The notes: generated by a model not told the origin, from the letters alone. A stretch of DNA of 64,000 nt from Azolla caroliniana (GCA_043228905.1 JBHGNT010000007.1:20088001-20152000); one strand, 5' to 3'; shown: positions 28,993 to 42,500, counted from the stretch's first letter. Translations and numbers: made by a program.

Positions 28993-29009
28993 TCTAAGAT
29001 TAGAGGAGA
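28993..29009. repeat. Target-site duplication, left copy (truncated LINE)
   Basis: The 17-bp sequence tctaagattagaggaga here is repeated exactly at 30,424-30,440, flanking the LINE. Confidence 0.92.
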
Positions 29010-30362
29010 TTAGACGGTTTAGTGTTGGGTTCTAGACAATGGTTATCATGGGGAAAAATGATAGAAGATCCTGCAAAAACAGTTCAGACATGGCAACGTT
29101 TTTTATCATGTTCATGGGAAGAGCAAAAAGAAATCCTAGGTAGTATGCATGGTGGCCAAATAATGTATCAACAAATTCAAGAAGCTATGAGTAGATTCCC
29201 CATTCCACGTAATAACTCTAACCATAGATGGGTTGGGGTTTATTCAAGATTGGAAGTACTCTTGGTTGTTAAGGGATATTCAGATGATAAGACCTACCGA
29301 TCTTTTGAGGTGGATGAAGCAAACCAATTGACACAGTCGGGGGAAATGAGGATAGATTACCCTTATGGTATGGAACACAAGATAAGAGTCATCGGATATG
29401 CTGACCGTAAATGGTATATTGACCCAATGATTGAGGAAATAAAGACACATTGGAAGTTGTGGGTGTTGGCTAAAAAACCGGTATTTAGATTAGAATGGGA
29501 TCCAATTGATTATTAGTGGACATATCCTTTTACGGGTAACAAGTTTAATTTCTTCCAATATTCTGTACAGTTAGGAAGACTTGTGCTTTTAGATACACGA
29601 GATGTGTTATCGGCTGCATTTCAATATTGGAATCAACAAGGTATTACTCCCCAATTCCTTGCAAACTTCTGGGTTGTATTATGGGCAAGAAAACAACCAC
29701 ATCAAATTTTGCATGTACAGTGGTTACTTGTACACCGAGCCTTGCCGGTTGGCACATCGTTGGATAGGATGGGAGTAGATTTTACTTGTGCATGATGCCA
29801 TTTACAAATGGAAACTCAAAAACATTGCTTATGGAAATGCACTGAGTCTCAACTGATATGGCAACGTCTCCTTAGAATTTTTGCTAACTATTTCCCCCCA
29901 TTGGTTTTAACTTGGGGCATGGTGGTTTGGACATCTCTTGTCCGTGATGCATTTCATTATGACACCGAATCTATGGACCATGGATTTTACACTAAATCTG
30001 GAAGTGTTCATACATTACCATTGTTGTCATTACAGTTTACAGGAACACGAAAGGAAGTCCAACCAGTATGGGAGATACTGAGTAGTACCACTATATATCA
30101 CATTTGGAAGGTTAGGTGCTCTCTCATTTTCCATCAGCTTAAAACACCACCGGCTGAATTGGTTTCAAATATTTGGTTAGACATAGTTCATACTTTGAAG
30201 GGACAATGGGATAGTATTGTTGGAGATTCTGATTCTAAAATTGCTCAACGACAGGACTTTATCACTATATGGAAAGCTACTCCATTCATGACAACCAATT
30301 GTGATACTCCTTATTGGCATTTTCAACCTCCGAAAATGTTGTATCCCCCACCAATCACATAG
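29010..30362 (+). pseudogene. LINE ORF2 C-terminal fragment (zf-RVT region), two in-frame stops
   Basis: A single frame is open from the first base of the element to 30,362 except for TAG at 29,514-29,516 and TGA at 29,793-29,795. Comparison with LINE C, which has DYQW where this has DY-stop-W, suggests a CAG codon became TAG. The second stop fits a CGA to TGA change. The part left resembles the zf-RVT domain that follows reverse transcriptase in plant L1 elements (QWLLVHRALPVG, HCLWKC). Endonuclease and reverse transcriptase were never copied, so the fragment has no function. Confidence 0.88.
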
Positions 30363-30423
30363 AATTTAAAATCTTGTAAAAATGGTTACACTAATGACAA
30401 TATATTTTCTTTAAAAAAAAAAC
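29010..30423 (+). mobile_element. 5'-truncated LINE (L1-type non-LTR retrotransposon)
   Basis: About 1.4 kb holding only the C-terminal part of a LINE ORF2, a short 3'UTR and a poly-A tail at about 30,412-30,422. It is flanked by a perfect 17-bp duplication. Such truncated copies are the usual outcome of incomplete target-primed reverse transcription. It is related to, but clearly diverged from, LINE C at 39.3-45.5 kb. Confidence 0.92.
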
Positions 30424-30440
30424 TCTAAGATTAGAGGAGA
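30424..30440. repeat. Target-site duplication, right copy (truncated LINE)
   Basis: Exact copy of the 17 bp at 28,993-29,009, directly after the poly-A tail. Confidence 0.92.
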
Positions 30441-32640
30441 CACAGACTTGTTTGGCATAATAACGTTGTTAGACCCAAAACAACCATTACATGCATGTAG
30501 ACGTTGAGATGGAAACCAATGTTGAGACACTCTTCCAAAACAAATGCAAAGGGTGCAATATATTTCTTATTGTTCTAGAGGATATCTTAAAACCATCAAT
30601 CACCCCAAAACCACAAGAATGATCTACCTTGGTTATAGGATTTCATTGATTAGAAGCAAATACAATATCCATGTAACAAGCATTCACTCAACTATCAAGT
30701 TGGGCCAAACATTTGGAGGCCTAAGTTCTAAATTCAACTAACTTAAAATAGACTTTGACCTTTGATTGGGCATCCTTGGATCATGTAACCTCCTGGCCGT
30801 CCACAATACAAACATAACTCAGCCTCCTTTTGATGATGCTTTTTGTAGAAGACAAGAGAACTATGATAACTAAAACATGTTCTATTCATGTATTACATCG
30901 TGTAATGATTTATTTTCCATGTGAATTATTATTATATCTCTAATTTTACCCAATTGCTCATAAAGAATTGAGGGCATTGCAGATGTCATCAACATATAAC
31001 TATCATAAAGCGAAAGGTGAGAATTCTAACTATTATTTATGCATTACAATCCATGAAAAACACTATACAAATGTTTAAGAACCTTACACGAGGAAGGATC
31101 CTACATACAGTTTAGTACCCTGCATTTTTAAAGTTGAAAGGTGTTTTGCATATTAACAATGGTCAATAATTCAAACAATCAATTGTTTATGGGGGAGTAT
31201 TGGATCACACTAATAAGGAACCAAGGGATCTCACAAGAATAATACAATAATTAGACTATGGTAGAAGTTAACGTAAATATATCAATTTGCCATTTATTTT
31301 GCTTTTAGGCCATAACATACTTTCAATACATAGACATACATACATACATACATACATACATACATACATACATACATACATACATACATACATACATACA
31401 TACATACATACATACATACATACATACATGTTGACCGTTTAATGCAATATATATGTTGATCATCCATTGGGTATGAATATGGTTGGATGAGCAAATAAAG
31501 GGGCCTTTCAATTGAAAAATGCCTATTTAAGTTGAAAGTGGTCATTGGCCAATGGATCAACATATCTCGCTTTTATGGTTAAATGGCAGGATGATAAACT
31601 CTTTAAAATATATTAATATCCACCATTATAATGCTTTAAGTGTGTTTTTGTTGGTTTTTCCAAGCACTCTACCTTATACAACAGAGCTTATAATTTTATT
31701 GTATAACGTTCTCCGCTCCCCTTTTATTCCTTTCTATGCCCATGTATTTTTTCTCTTTCTTTGACAATCATTTTATAGCGATTGCAAGTGTATGTGGTGT
31801 ACATGTGGGGTCAATAAACAGTGAGCGTTGTGTTTTAACATAACAAAGTTATGGTGTACATGTAGTGTTTTTACAAGCCTCAACACAGAAACAAGATCTA
31901 ATGTTGGGACTCTATATCTTGTAAAGGTAAGAGTAGTTTATAGGGTACGTGAGTGATAGGGCATGGAGTGCTTAAAGAAGATCTAAGATACAAGTGGTCC
32001 AACTTGACCGTGCAGTCGTGAAAATGACCCTTGTGATCCTCTCGATCCCACTCGATCCCTTCGAATGTTCAACTATAAACTTTTCATGCAAGAATCATAC
32101 AATTGGTTAGAAAACATCTACTTGTGGTACGACCTCTAGTGCACTATTTGCTCAAGGGGTTGGGAACACAATGAATTGATTGTCCCAAAGGCCCACATGC
32201 GCCATTTGCAATTTGAGCCACCATACAACAAGAAAATGGAAATGCAAGCTCCCTTGCACCACGACGTGGTCCATCATGTCAACTCTAAGCTTGCATTGCT
32301 TCACATTATCATGGAAATTCACACATGCATATGAACATTGAGTAGAACCATTGAGAACATGAAGTAGGGTAGATATCTTTCACAATGGCTTTGTTGATGA
32401 ATAGTAATGGGTACCTTTTTAGTCTTCATCAAGCTACAACATAGATTAGTTTGGTGATAATGCATGGACGAATATGTCTATGGGCTTATATGATCACACT
32501 TGTGTCAATGTATTGTTTAGTATCCGACACTCAACACATCGGTTGCGGATATTGTGGTGTCAACAAGGACACCGAGCTCAACCAACCTTAGGAAAAAGGG
32601 GGATAGAACAAACCAAAGAGGAAACAATATAGGCCAATGG
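30441..32640. other. AT-rich DNA, partly perhaps the U3 part of an old LTR
   Basis: No coding sequence recognised. The right-hand part leads into an LTR-like promoter with a TATA box at 32,666, so some of it may be U3 sequence of the split LTR described at 32,641-32,911. A convincing 5' LTR end was not found. Confidence 0.4.
31334..31429. repeat. TACA microsatellite
   Basis: About 24 uninterrupted copies of the 4-bp unit. It is the reverse complement of the TGTA unit in the array at 25.56-26.46 kb, so the two tracts form an inverted pair about 5 kb apart. Confidence 0.95.
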
Positions 32641-32909
32641 GCAACCTAGACTTGTTAAAAAAAGCTATAAAAGCCACATTTTGGTGACTTTTGAGGCTCT
32701 TCTTCATTCTTGAGAGTTCTCTTCCTATTAGCACATTAAGCCCTTCTCTATCTCCCTAACCCTTACTAGAGGTAACGAAGATTAGGTTTAAGGATTAATT
32801 GAGCCAAACCCTAATCTTCTTCTCTGGTATGGTGCTAAACCTCTTTGTATCAAGAGTGGTAATTAAAACAATACTTTCTTTGTGTTTACCTTGTCTATCC
32901 TTGTAAGAA

Positions 32910-32911
<2 letters not shown>
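32641..32911 (+). mobile_element. Probable LTR remnant, left part (split by LINE A)
   Basis: A TATA box (TATAAAAG, 32,666-32,673) is followed by a CT-rich leader-like stretch, as in plant Ty3/gypsy LTRs. The sequence runs into an AG microsatellite where LINE A starts. Beyond LINE A, at 50,838, LTR-like sequence resumes and ends in a primer-binding-site-like motif. This split-LTR reading is inference, since the LTR start and its partner LTR were not found. Confidence 0.45.

Positions 32912-32978
<67 letters not shown>
32912..32978. repeat. AG microsatellite at the left edge of LINE A
   Basis: About 33 AG units. A matching GA tract lies at the other end of LINE A (50,755-50,837), so the element may have inserted in a GA repeat and duplicated it. 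Confidence 0.9.
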
Positions 32979-32981
<3 letters not shown>

Positions 32982-33240
32982 TAGGAGTAGGAGAAATGAG
33001 AAAATCAAAGAAACAAAGTAGGATAAAATCAGAAAATCACAAGGAAGAGAAGGACGAGGAGAAGAAGAAGAAGGATGAGGAGACGCGAGAGGAACAATTA
33101 TTCGCGGCTACATCAACATAATTGGACAAGTGCTACAACAACATTCTTCTTCGACGGCAAGCTCGAATGTCATCATGTCTATTTCAGGTTAATCATCCTC
33201 CTATTAATTTCCTTTTCCTTATAATTGGGGCGTAGTATAT

Positions 33241-34713
33241 ATGGAAGCAATGGATGAAGGAATAATTGAGAGACAAATACAAATTAAGAGAGGAGAAGGA
33301 GAAGATGAGGTTATTTTGAAAAAACAAAAGATTGGCATTAATAATATGCATGTGGGGGATATAGATATGATGCCAAGACCATCATATGCACATGTGATGG
33401 GAGAAGGTGAGGAGGAGAGGAATGCGCAATATTGGGATATAATGCATGTAGTTGCTAATGAAGCACTCCATGAGATTTTACCAGATAATACAAATATGGT
33501 GGCCAATGTAGAAGAGGATGAGATTGTTGAGGTGGAGATGTCATGTAGAGAAATCTTAAAGGCATTTTCCATGTTTCATGAGAGAGGCATTATTTGTTTC
33601 TTTACAGGGAAAAATCCTTTAGTAAATTGGGTGGCGCAATGGCTAAATGCAATGATCGGTAGGAATAGTGTGGAAGATGTGTATAAAGGTCCACGCGGGT
33701 TTTTTGAGGTCATTTTTCGAACTGAAGAACAACGGGATAGATTGTTATCACGTTTGTCGGTCTTTTACAATAATAATTTAGTCTATATTGTCCCTTGGAA
33801 ACCATTAGCCGAGTTTCAGGAAATTTTGAGACAAGAGTGTCCAATATAGGTGGAGGTAGAGTGTAAATTTTCATTTTTGTGGCCTATAATTCAAGGTGTC
33901 ATGGAACAATTGGGAAAGGTGATAGTAGCCCCAAATGCCAAAGCATATAATAGATATAGGTTATGTATGCTATGGAATACAACAAAAAAGAGACATTTGT
34001 GGCTAAACATAAAGACTGAGGAGATGAGGTCATTCCGTTGCCAATTGCATTGGGGATCATTTGCTGGTCATTGCTTTTGATGTGGTCATTTAGGCCATTT
34101 CATGGCGGAATGTCATCAAACATCGGAAATGGAGGTGACTAATTCCCATGGTAACGAGTTAATGTCAGACTCTATACTAAATGATAATGATGCGTTGAAA
34201 ACTAAGGAGGCAAATGTGGAAAAAGGTAAGAGTGTTGTTATTTTGGAACATAATGACAAAGATATTCAAGAAAGAAGAAAATATTTAATGGATGAGGGTG
34301 GATCTTGGATTAAGGTGACCTCTAAGGTAAATCATCCAAGGTACCGAAAAGACAAAGTTTATGCACATAATGGACAAGAGAGGGGTAGTTCCTCTAGGGA
34401 TCCTATGGGGTTATCACATGCACATAATTATGATCAATTGAAAGGAAGGTCAAAACCGTGGCAAGGGTCACAATATAAACAACCCAATCAAGGGACAAAA
34501 CCTTTCAACCTTAGGTTTGATAAGAACGGTAAAATCAATTTACCATTAGAAAAACAAAATTGGAAAAGAGATAATTCATGGGGTACAATGGGATCCACCA
34601 ATAATCATCGACCATCTGTGCAAAATGCATTTGCAGTCTTAAGTGATTATTTCGGTGATATACCAAAGATATTGGCACAACGGGAACAACAAGCCAAGAA
34701 GCAATATAATTAG
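33241..34713 (+). pseudogene. LINE A ORF1 (gag-like, CCHC zinc knuckle), two in-frame stops
   Basis: One frame runs from the ATG at 33,241 to the TAG at 34,711 (about 490 codons) with premature TAG at 33,847 and TGA at 34,078. The middle part resembles the DUF4283 region of plant LINE ORF1 proteins. The second stop falls inside the single CX2CX4HX4C zinc knuckle (CGHLGHFMAEC follows it). Both stops could come from TGG tryptophan codons by G-to-A change. The family's ORF1 protein binds the element RNA; this copy is broken. ORF2 starts six bases after the final stop. Confidence 0.85.
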
Positions 34714-34719
34714 TGAGTG

Positions 34720-36322
34720 ATGAAGATAGTCACATGGAATGTAAGGGGAATTTGTTCTCCGTCCAAGCAATATGGTATGTGGAAAAGTATTTTTAATAGT
34801 GAATGGGATATATTATGTGTAGTAGAACATAAGGAGCATGCTAAGTATGGGTCTTCTTTTCATCATAAGCACTATCATGTGCTTTATGCTAGAGTCAATG
34901 GGGGCCCTTATTCAGGTGTAATGCTTATTATAAGGGATAGCTTAAAACCGGTAGTGGCTCAAAGAGATGTACATGGTCGGGTTTTGGTGGTTGAAGTTAA
35001 TTATGAAGGGAAACAGATTTGGGTGGTTGGTATTTATGGATCAAATGTTGCAAGACATTGTATGGAACTTTGGAGATGCTTAAATCAAGTTTTGATTCAT
35101 GGGAGATCCAGTTTTTTGTTAGGGGATTTTAATATGTGTTCTGAGGTGGGCCAATCTACTTCGATGCATGGCTTGATGGATGCTCCTGAACGAGAGGTAT
35201 GGGATTTGTTTATGATGGATGTTGTAAGGTATGATGCATGGACTTGGATCAATGGAACTGATGTTGGTTATACCTTTCAGTTGACACAATATAGATAAAC
35301 TTGGAGTAGACTGGATCACATTTATATTATGCATGATGATACATTCTTGCCAGAGTTTTTGACTATGCAAGTGCATAGGGGGATTGGATCATCAGATCAT
35401 TTTCCAGTTGTTTTGGAATGCACACATCAAACTGTGGATGGTTTTAGAGCTTTATTAGGGAGACAACCATTGAGATTTAATTCATCTTTTCTTGGACATG
35501 ATAAATTTAAGAATGCTATGGGACAATTGGTGGTGGTGGGGGGGGGGGTTACAAGACAAGTCAATGTCCACGGTGTTTCGTCATGGGATATTTGTCTTTC
35601 CAATATTCAATGGTTTACACGTTATTATGGAATTTATCAAGCATCTATCCATAAACAAAAGATGAGTTTATTACAACACTTTCTATATAGATGTAATGCA
35701 TTGTTGGTAAAGATTCCATCGGATGATGTGTTGTTGGATATTCAAGAGACATTGTCACAGGCCTTGCAAGTATTAGAGGTTCGCAGTTATCAACAATCAT
35801 GAGTGATGGCTATGAAAAATGAAGTACATGATCACAACTGTAATTCACATAAGTTTTACCATGGGTTGCAGGCATCTCATGCTAGAACGAATGTGGTAAA
35901 TGTAGAGATTGATGGAACTTTGAATACAAACCCACAAGTGATTATTGATAATTGTGTTAAACATTTCACGAATCTTTTTGGGCAAGATTGTATTATGAAT
36001 GATGGCATAACACAAACGCAATCGATGCTATTTAACTCAGTCAAGGTGAGTGGTGGGCAACATGACATGATTGCATTGGAGGAGGATATAAAGGAGGAGG
36101 AGGTGGAATATGTATTATCATATCTTGCAAGTGATAAAAGCCCGGGTTGGGATGACATTACGAATGAGTTTTTTAAAGCCTTTTTACATGAACTCAAAGC
36201 ACCTCTAACAATGATATTCCAAGAAATATGGAGTTTTGGTAAAATGCCCGATTCATGGAAACTTGGTCTGGTTAAACTTATACCAAAAGTTGCATCTCCT
36301 ATATCTTTTGCTCAATGGAGAC
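34720..36322 (+). pseudogene. LINE A ORF2, first half (endonuclease and start of reverse transcriptase)
   Basis: The ATG at 34,720 gives MKIVTWNVRGICSP, the start of an APE-type endonuclease. Further endonuclease motifs are GDFNM and GSSDHFPV. The frame continues to the copia B junction with TAA at 35,296 and TGA at 35,800, which fit CAA and CGA changes. The reverse transcriptase begins with SPGWDDITNEFF and LGLVKLIPKV and is cut at codon WR-. A run of ten G at about 35,539-35,548 lies in the coding region but does not break the frame. The second half resumes at 48,426. Confidence 0.9.
36318..36322. repeat. Target-site duplication GAGAC, left copy (copia B)
   Basis: GAGAC here and at 48,421-48,425 flank copia B. 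Skipping the element and one copy restores the LINE A frame exactly. Confidence 0.95.
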
Positions 36323-36723
36323 TGTAAAGAATCGGGTATGATTCTTGTGTAGCGGAATATGTGTGAACTGTGTGTGTATATGAGAGAGAGAGAGAGAGAG
36401 AGTGAGAGAGAGAGAGACAATGAATAATACACAGAGAATACGCAAGGTAAAAGTATATTAACAAAGGAGAAAGACTCAACACTTTACAAGGTGGGAGGAG
36501 GGTGCTTTATATAGTCACCCTCTCTCTTCATTAACTACAAGACTCATGGAGCATGGGGAATGTGAAAGCTCATAAGTTATGTGTCATAGAATATGATTCT
36601 ATGACTCATACTAAATGCTAGAATACAAAGAGGTGACATAATGGTGACTCTTGACCATTGGAGTGTTTATTCACTCTCAAGGTGAGTTCACACACTAGAC
36701 CAAGTTGAGCTTGATTCACAACA
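36323..36723 (-). repeat. Copia B 3' LTR
   Basis: 401 bp, with a GA tract (about 36,381-36,417) and a TATA box on the minus strand near 36,510. By eye it differs from the 5' LTR at about nine positions, around 2 percent. Confidence 0.95.
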
Positions 36724-36740
36724 CGCCCCCTCAAGCTCAA
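36724..36740 (-). promoter_or_regulatory. Copia B polypurine tract
   Basis: On the minus strand TTGAGCTTGAGGGGGCG directly precedes the 3' LTR, the expected plus-strand priming site. A second similar tract (CTTGAGGGGGAG) lies at about 37,010-37,021. Confidence 0.8.
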
Positions 36741-36986
36741 GTCGGGTCGGTTTCAGACGGTATCCGAAATCCGCTTCGACTCGCATTTCGAAGTCCGCGT
36801 TGACTCGTGTTCCGGAGTCCGCGTTGACTCGCGTCGACTCACATTTATGCGGAGTTGCGGAATCTGTGCTCCAGCTTGCATTGTGCGTAGTTGTGGAGTC
36901 TGTGCTTCGGCTTGCGTCTATATTCGCGGCTTTGCGCAGTAGATCGGCTCTTCGCGGCTTCGTTACGTGGTTGCGTAGTCCACACG

Positions 36987-39327
36987 TTATTGCATAGCGT
37001 CTTCAGTACTCCCCCTCAAGCTTGGCAGGTCAGGGATCGTCAATCCGAGATCAATCATGAATTGCCATAGCTTGTCGGCTCCTAAGGCTTTAGTGAAGAT
37101 GTCGGCCGTTTGAAGATTTGTGCTAATGTGTTGTAGGTTGACATCGCTAGCTAGAACACGCTCTCGGATGAAGTGATAGTGCACTTCAATGTGCTTTGTC
37201 CGCGCGTGGAACACCGGGTTCTGAGCCAGATAGATACTGCTCATGTTGTCACAGTAAAGGGAAGTCGAACCCTTGATGGGTACGCCCATATCCTTCAAAA
37301 TCCTCTTGAGCCATACAGCTTCACACGCAGCTACGACTGCGCCCCTGTATTCCGCCTCCGTACTCGAAAGAGTGATGGTAGGCTGCTTCTTGCTACTCCA
37401 GGATGTTGCTCCGCTGCCAAGGGAGAAAACAAATCTGGAGGTTGATCTTCTATCGGCTTTGTAGCCGGCCCAATCGGCGTTTGTGTACCCCTCGAGTCGT
37501 ATTGGCATCGCGGTCTTGTAGAGTATGCCGTAATCCATTGTGCCGCTCATGTACCGTAGAACTCTCTTAGCACAATCCAAGTGAGTATCACACGGTGTTT
37601 GCATGAATTGACTAAGGAGACCGATTGGATAACTGAGATCGGGTCGAGTGATCGTGAGGTAGATGAGACTCTCGATGAGTTGCCGATACTGAGTCGGCTC
37701 ACACACTTTGGTGCCGGAGTTCGCATCTAGTTTGAGATTACGATCAAGCGGGGTTGCCACGGATTTGCACTTAGCCATACCGAACTTGTATAACAAGTTG
37801 AGGATGTAGTGCCGTTGAGAAATCATGATTCCGGCCGGAGTCCGAATTACCTCGATGCCGAGGAAGTAGTGGAATTCCTTCATGTCCGTCATCTCGAACT
37901 TGTCGGAAAGGAGGGATTTGACCTTATTGATTTCGACGAGATGCTCACCTCCAATGACTAGGTCATCCACATATAAGATGATGAAGTTCGGACTTGCGGA
38001 ATCGCTTCGTATGTAGAGGGAGTTGTCCGATTTTGACATACGGAAGCCGACTTGATGAAGATATTGCATTATCTTCGAATGCCAAGCACGCGGTGCTTGC
38101 TTGAGGCCGTAGAGTGGCTTCTTGAGTCGGCATACAACGTTTGGATGGGTGCTCGAGGTGAAACTGGGTGGTTGTATCATGTACACCTCCTCTTCTAATT
38201 CACCTTGTAGAAAGGCGTTCTTGACATCCATTTGATGGAGGTGCCACCCTTTCGCTGCGGCAAGCGCAATTACGGTCCGTACCGTCGTCATCTTTGCCAC
38301 TGGGGCAAAGGTCTCCTCGTAGTCAACTCCGTGTGTTTGGGCGTAGCCTTTCGCTACGAGTCGCGCTTTGTAGCGGTTGACGGAACCGTCGGCATTGTAC
38401 TTCACTTTGTAAATCCATCTACATCCGATTGCCTTTTTGTGTGGTGAGGTGGGAACGAGATCCCACGTCTCGTTCTTGCGTAGTGCCTGCATCTCCTCAT
38501 TCATGGATTCGATCCATCGCGGATCCTTGGCTACTTCGGAGAATGTTTCCGGCTCGCGTACTGTCGCCACCTTCATCATAAAGGCATAGTGATATGCCAT
38601 GTAGTCATTGTAGCCGAATCGGCTGACTGGATTCTTTTCACGGGTGGAGCGACAGAGCTTTTCATTTGCAGAGATGAGGGCTTTCTTAGCTCTGATTGGA
38701 ACATCGAAGCCACCGAACTCACTATCGAGTGACTGAATCGACTCATCGTCGTCGAAGCAATCGTCTTTGTATTCCGACATTTTCTCCTTGCCTTTGTCCA
38801 TCTTCGGGCTAGGCCGTGATGTGCTTTGATCGCTCAAAGGCTCTTGTGGTCCACTCAGTTGAGTCGTGATCGGACTTTCTTCGAACATGCGCGTAAGGCG
38901 ATCTTCATCCTCCATCTCTTGTTCGGCGGATTCCGGGTCGAGCGGAGTCGGAGTCGGAGTTGTCTTTGGTGCGTACCAGGATGCGGACTCGTCAAAAACA
39001 ACGTCTTGACTTACTTGAGATTTTTGAGTTGAAGGGTTGTAGCACTTGTATCCCTTTTGCTCCAGTGAGTATCCTACGAGGATACATTTCTCTGACTTCG
39101 GATCAAGCTTTTGACGCTTCTCGTCAGGGATGTGCATGTACGTTATCGCGCCGAATATCCGGGTGTGTGATTAGTCCGGCTTCTTTCCGAAGTATTTTTT
39201 GTGCAGAGTGACCTCGTGCACGCCGGATGTTGTGCATCGGTTCATTAGGTAGACGGCCGTATTTGCAACTTCGGCCCAATATGACTTGGGCATATGCTTC
39301 TCGTTCATCATGGCCCGCGCTACTTCG
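36987..39327 (-). pseudogene. Copia B pol, second half (integrase end, reverse transcriptase, RNase H)
   Basis: From 39,137 down to 36,987 the frame is open for 716 codons. Reverse transcriptase motifs include GCRWIYKVKYNADG, FAPVAKM, QMDVKNAFLQGELEEEVYM, KKPLYGLKQAPRAWH and the catalytic YVDD (in LYVDDLVIGG). RNase H shows STEAEYRGAVVAACEA and HARTKHIEVHYHFIRE. Upstream in the same frame a TAA at 39,171-39,173 interrupts the integrase, whose DDE core continues across LINE C at 45.5-45.8 kb. The reverse transcriptase part is therefore well preserved while the polyprotein as a whole is not translatable. Confidence 0.92.
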
Positions 39328-39344
39328 AGGATGTGCCGATTTTT
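39328..39344. repeat. Target-site duplication, left copy (LINE C)
   Basis: AGGATGTGCCGATTTTT, repeated exactly at 45,494-45,510. It abuts the poly-T that marks the 3' end of LINE C, so a few T are ambiguous. Confidence 0.93.
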
Positions 39345-39502
39345 TTTTTTTGTTAAAAAGATACACCTTAGTAAATTACTTGAGAAATGTACATATAGAA
39401 AACAGAGGGAGACATTTCATCTCACCTCTATTGTAATACAAAACCTAATACCAACATCTGATGATACAGATGATATCACAATAGGAACAAATGGAACACC
39501 AT

Positions 39503-42500
39503 CTACAAGCTATGCAATAAAAAAGGAGGAATGGAATAATTCCACTTCATACCAGGAGACGTATCTGAAAATAAGTGAAGCCCTCGCCACCGTTTCTTAA
39601 AGTCCACTTGACGTTGCCTTTGAGCATCAGTTGTACCCTGCAAATCATCATATTGTCCACGTATGGTGTGGACAAATAACCACCAGAATTCAATAAGCAT
39701 ATTATTGAGATGTATGTGAGCATTATTAAAAACAACATCGCATCTCGTTTTCCATATTGTCCACAGCGCTAGTGACGTAACAGTACGCCAAATAACCAGA
39801 TTTTCAGTTCTAAACCGAGGAATAACAGATGTAAATGAAGTGAGATAGATGTACCCATTGGAAAAGTAAAAAACATGAGAAGCATGCATACGTTCGTAAT
39901 TCATAACATCTCCATGAAGGACACCCCATAATACTGCACCCCACGAGAAAGTAGAACGAGCATAGTGGTTTCTTAGTAATAAAAACAACTTACTCCAGAA
40001 TTGCTTGATTTTGGGACACATCCAAAACAAATGCAAAATAGATTCCGTAGATTCACCACAATGCATTCCACAAGCATATTGCTGATTTTGCCTCAACCAA
40101 TCACCAACAGGAAGAGCATAATGTATCAACAACCAACGAAAACAAATAACTTTTTTCGGCAACTGCATACTCCACAACCATTTCCAAAATTTTGTAAGTT
40201 GTAGTTCATTCACATTATTTGCAATCCAATGCTTCATAGCAGCCGGGCATTTATACTTTGATTGCAATAATAAATTTCTACCTAACTTAACTGAATACTG
40301 AAAGAACTCTAAGTGTTTACCATTTCCATTAGCATTCGGTTTTTTCCATTGATAATCAGCTGGATCCCAATCCAAATTATAGAGCGGCTTTTTTTGAAAA
40401 ACCCACAACGAACAACACCGTAAGCATTCTTGAAATGGTGGATCCAAGAGCCATTTTTTTCCCGATCTTGCAACTACTCGAATCGCTGAAACATTGGCGG
40501 ATATCCACACATCTGATTCAGAAAATACATGCCACAACCTACCATCATCATCCACATTAAAGTATATTACATCACCCATAGTGTTAGTTACTTTAGCTCC
40601 TAAAATCACTTTTAGAGGAGAGAAATAACCAAACCAAATCTGATTGCTAGATGGGGACCATGAAGCCATAAATTGTCCCAATGCCACTTGCATATTATCG
40701 CACATAATAGCACTTCCTCGAACTGAAGGCCTCGACAAAGGTTGTAACTGTTGATTCATAACATAGCATCCCCATGCTTGAACATTACCTGCTATTGATG
40801 CATCCATAGAAGCCCAATTCAACCGAGGACGGCTACCAAGCAGAAAACCCCTTGAATCTGAAAAGAGAAAGTTCCAGATCAAGGGTTGTCTCAACAAGTC
40901 ATCCGTTGTCGAAGGTACCTTCCGAATTAGAAACTTTTTGACAGCTGACCAACTTGTGAGAATTCCATTAAAAAACCTATCTTCTAATAAGGTTGTTTTA
41001 AATAAATGAAAATTCTGAATAAAACCCCATCTTAAAGATGGTTGCCACTTTCCTCCTATTGATGGGCACATAGTAGACAACCTATGCATCATCAAACGAC
41101 TCCAAACACCTTGCATTGGCAGCATAGCTCTGCACACAAATTTAGAAAGCAAAGCCTTACACTGTGCATCTGGATCTACCAGCCCCATCCCACCATTTTG
41201 TCGTGGAGCAATCAATACTGCCCAAGCTACTTTAGGCCTTTTACCTTGACCTGTTATCCCTCCCCAAATGTAGTTACGAATGAGGCGTTGCACCTGTAAA
41301 ATACATGATCTAGCAAACAATGTAGTTGAAGCAACATACCAAATAGTCGCTAACAACACTTGGTTAGCTACAAGTATACGACCTGCAAGTGACAGGTTAA
41401 CCGAATCCCAAAGCAACAATTTTCTTCTTAATTTTACAAGTAGAGGAGCAACTAACATATCTGCAGTAACATGAAGTCCCACTTGACAGCCTAAGTAACG
41501 AGTAGTGGTTCCATTAGGAACCCACTTGAATTCCTGCGAAGGCATCCAATTAGGCAAGGAATTTTGTGACACCCAAAAGCCAAGAGATTTATGCCAATTT
41601 ATCTTTGCTCTAGAGGCCAAACAAAATTCCTCCACTACTTCTTGCAATTTACTTAAATTTTCATCATTACCTTGAACATAAATTGCAGTATCATCTGCAA
41701 ATTCTGCATCCAACATTTGTTGTTGCGTGGCAGGCAAAGGCAAACCCTTCAAAGCAACTTGAGAGGAGTTTAAATACATTGAGAATGTTTCCATAACTAG
41801 CAAAAACAGGAATGGGGCCAATGGACAACCTTGACGAACCGAACGCGAGATAGAAAATTTTCTAGTTTGCCCACCGGCGACCAACACTGAACTAAAGGCC
41901 TCACGATACAAGGAAGCTACAGCCCTAATCCACTGCGCAGGAAAACCTAATCTCAATAATGAACCTTCCATGAAGTCCCAATCAACTCTATCATATGCCT
42001 TCTCAAAATCTAATAAAAGTACCGCTAGATCTTCTTTAGTTTTCATTGCCATCCCTGTTAATTCCCAAAACAAAAAAATATTGTCAAAAATACTACGTTC
42101 TTGCATAAATCCCGTCTGTGAGTCATGCACAATCTCTGAAAGAAAGGGTTGTAATCTCAAAGCCAATAACTTAGCATAGATTTTGTAAATTGTATTCAAT
42201 AAAGTAATGGGCCGCCAACCCTTCACCTCATCCGTAACAACCTCACCTTTCGGAATGAGGCATATTAATCCCTCTTTCCACTTTTGTGGCATAATACCTG
42301 TATTGAACATTTCTTGAAATGCTGCCAATAGATCTTCGGCAATCAAGTCCCAATATGTAATGAAAAAATCTCTTCCCATTCCATCTACTCCCGGGGACAC
42401 ATCTGGCCCAACACCTTTAATAGCTTGTAATATTTCAAAGGATGAAAATGGACGAAGAAGCTGAAGAGATATCCGAGATGTTACCTTAACCACAGTAACA

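Noticed and set aside
31294-31563. Reading frame with CMYV repeats on the minus strand
   Set aside because: It is produced by the TACA microsatellite.
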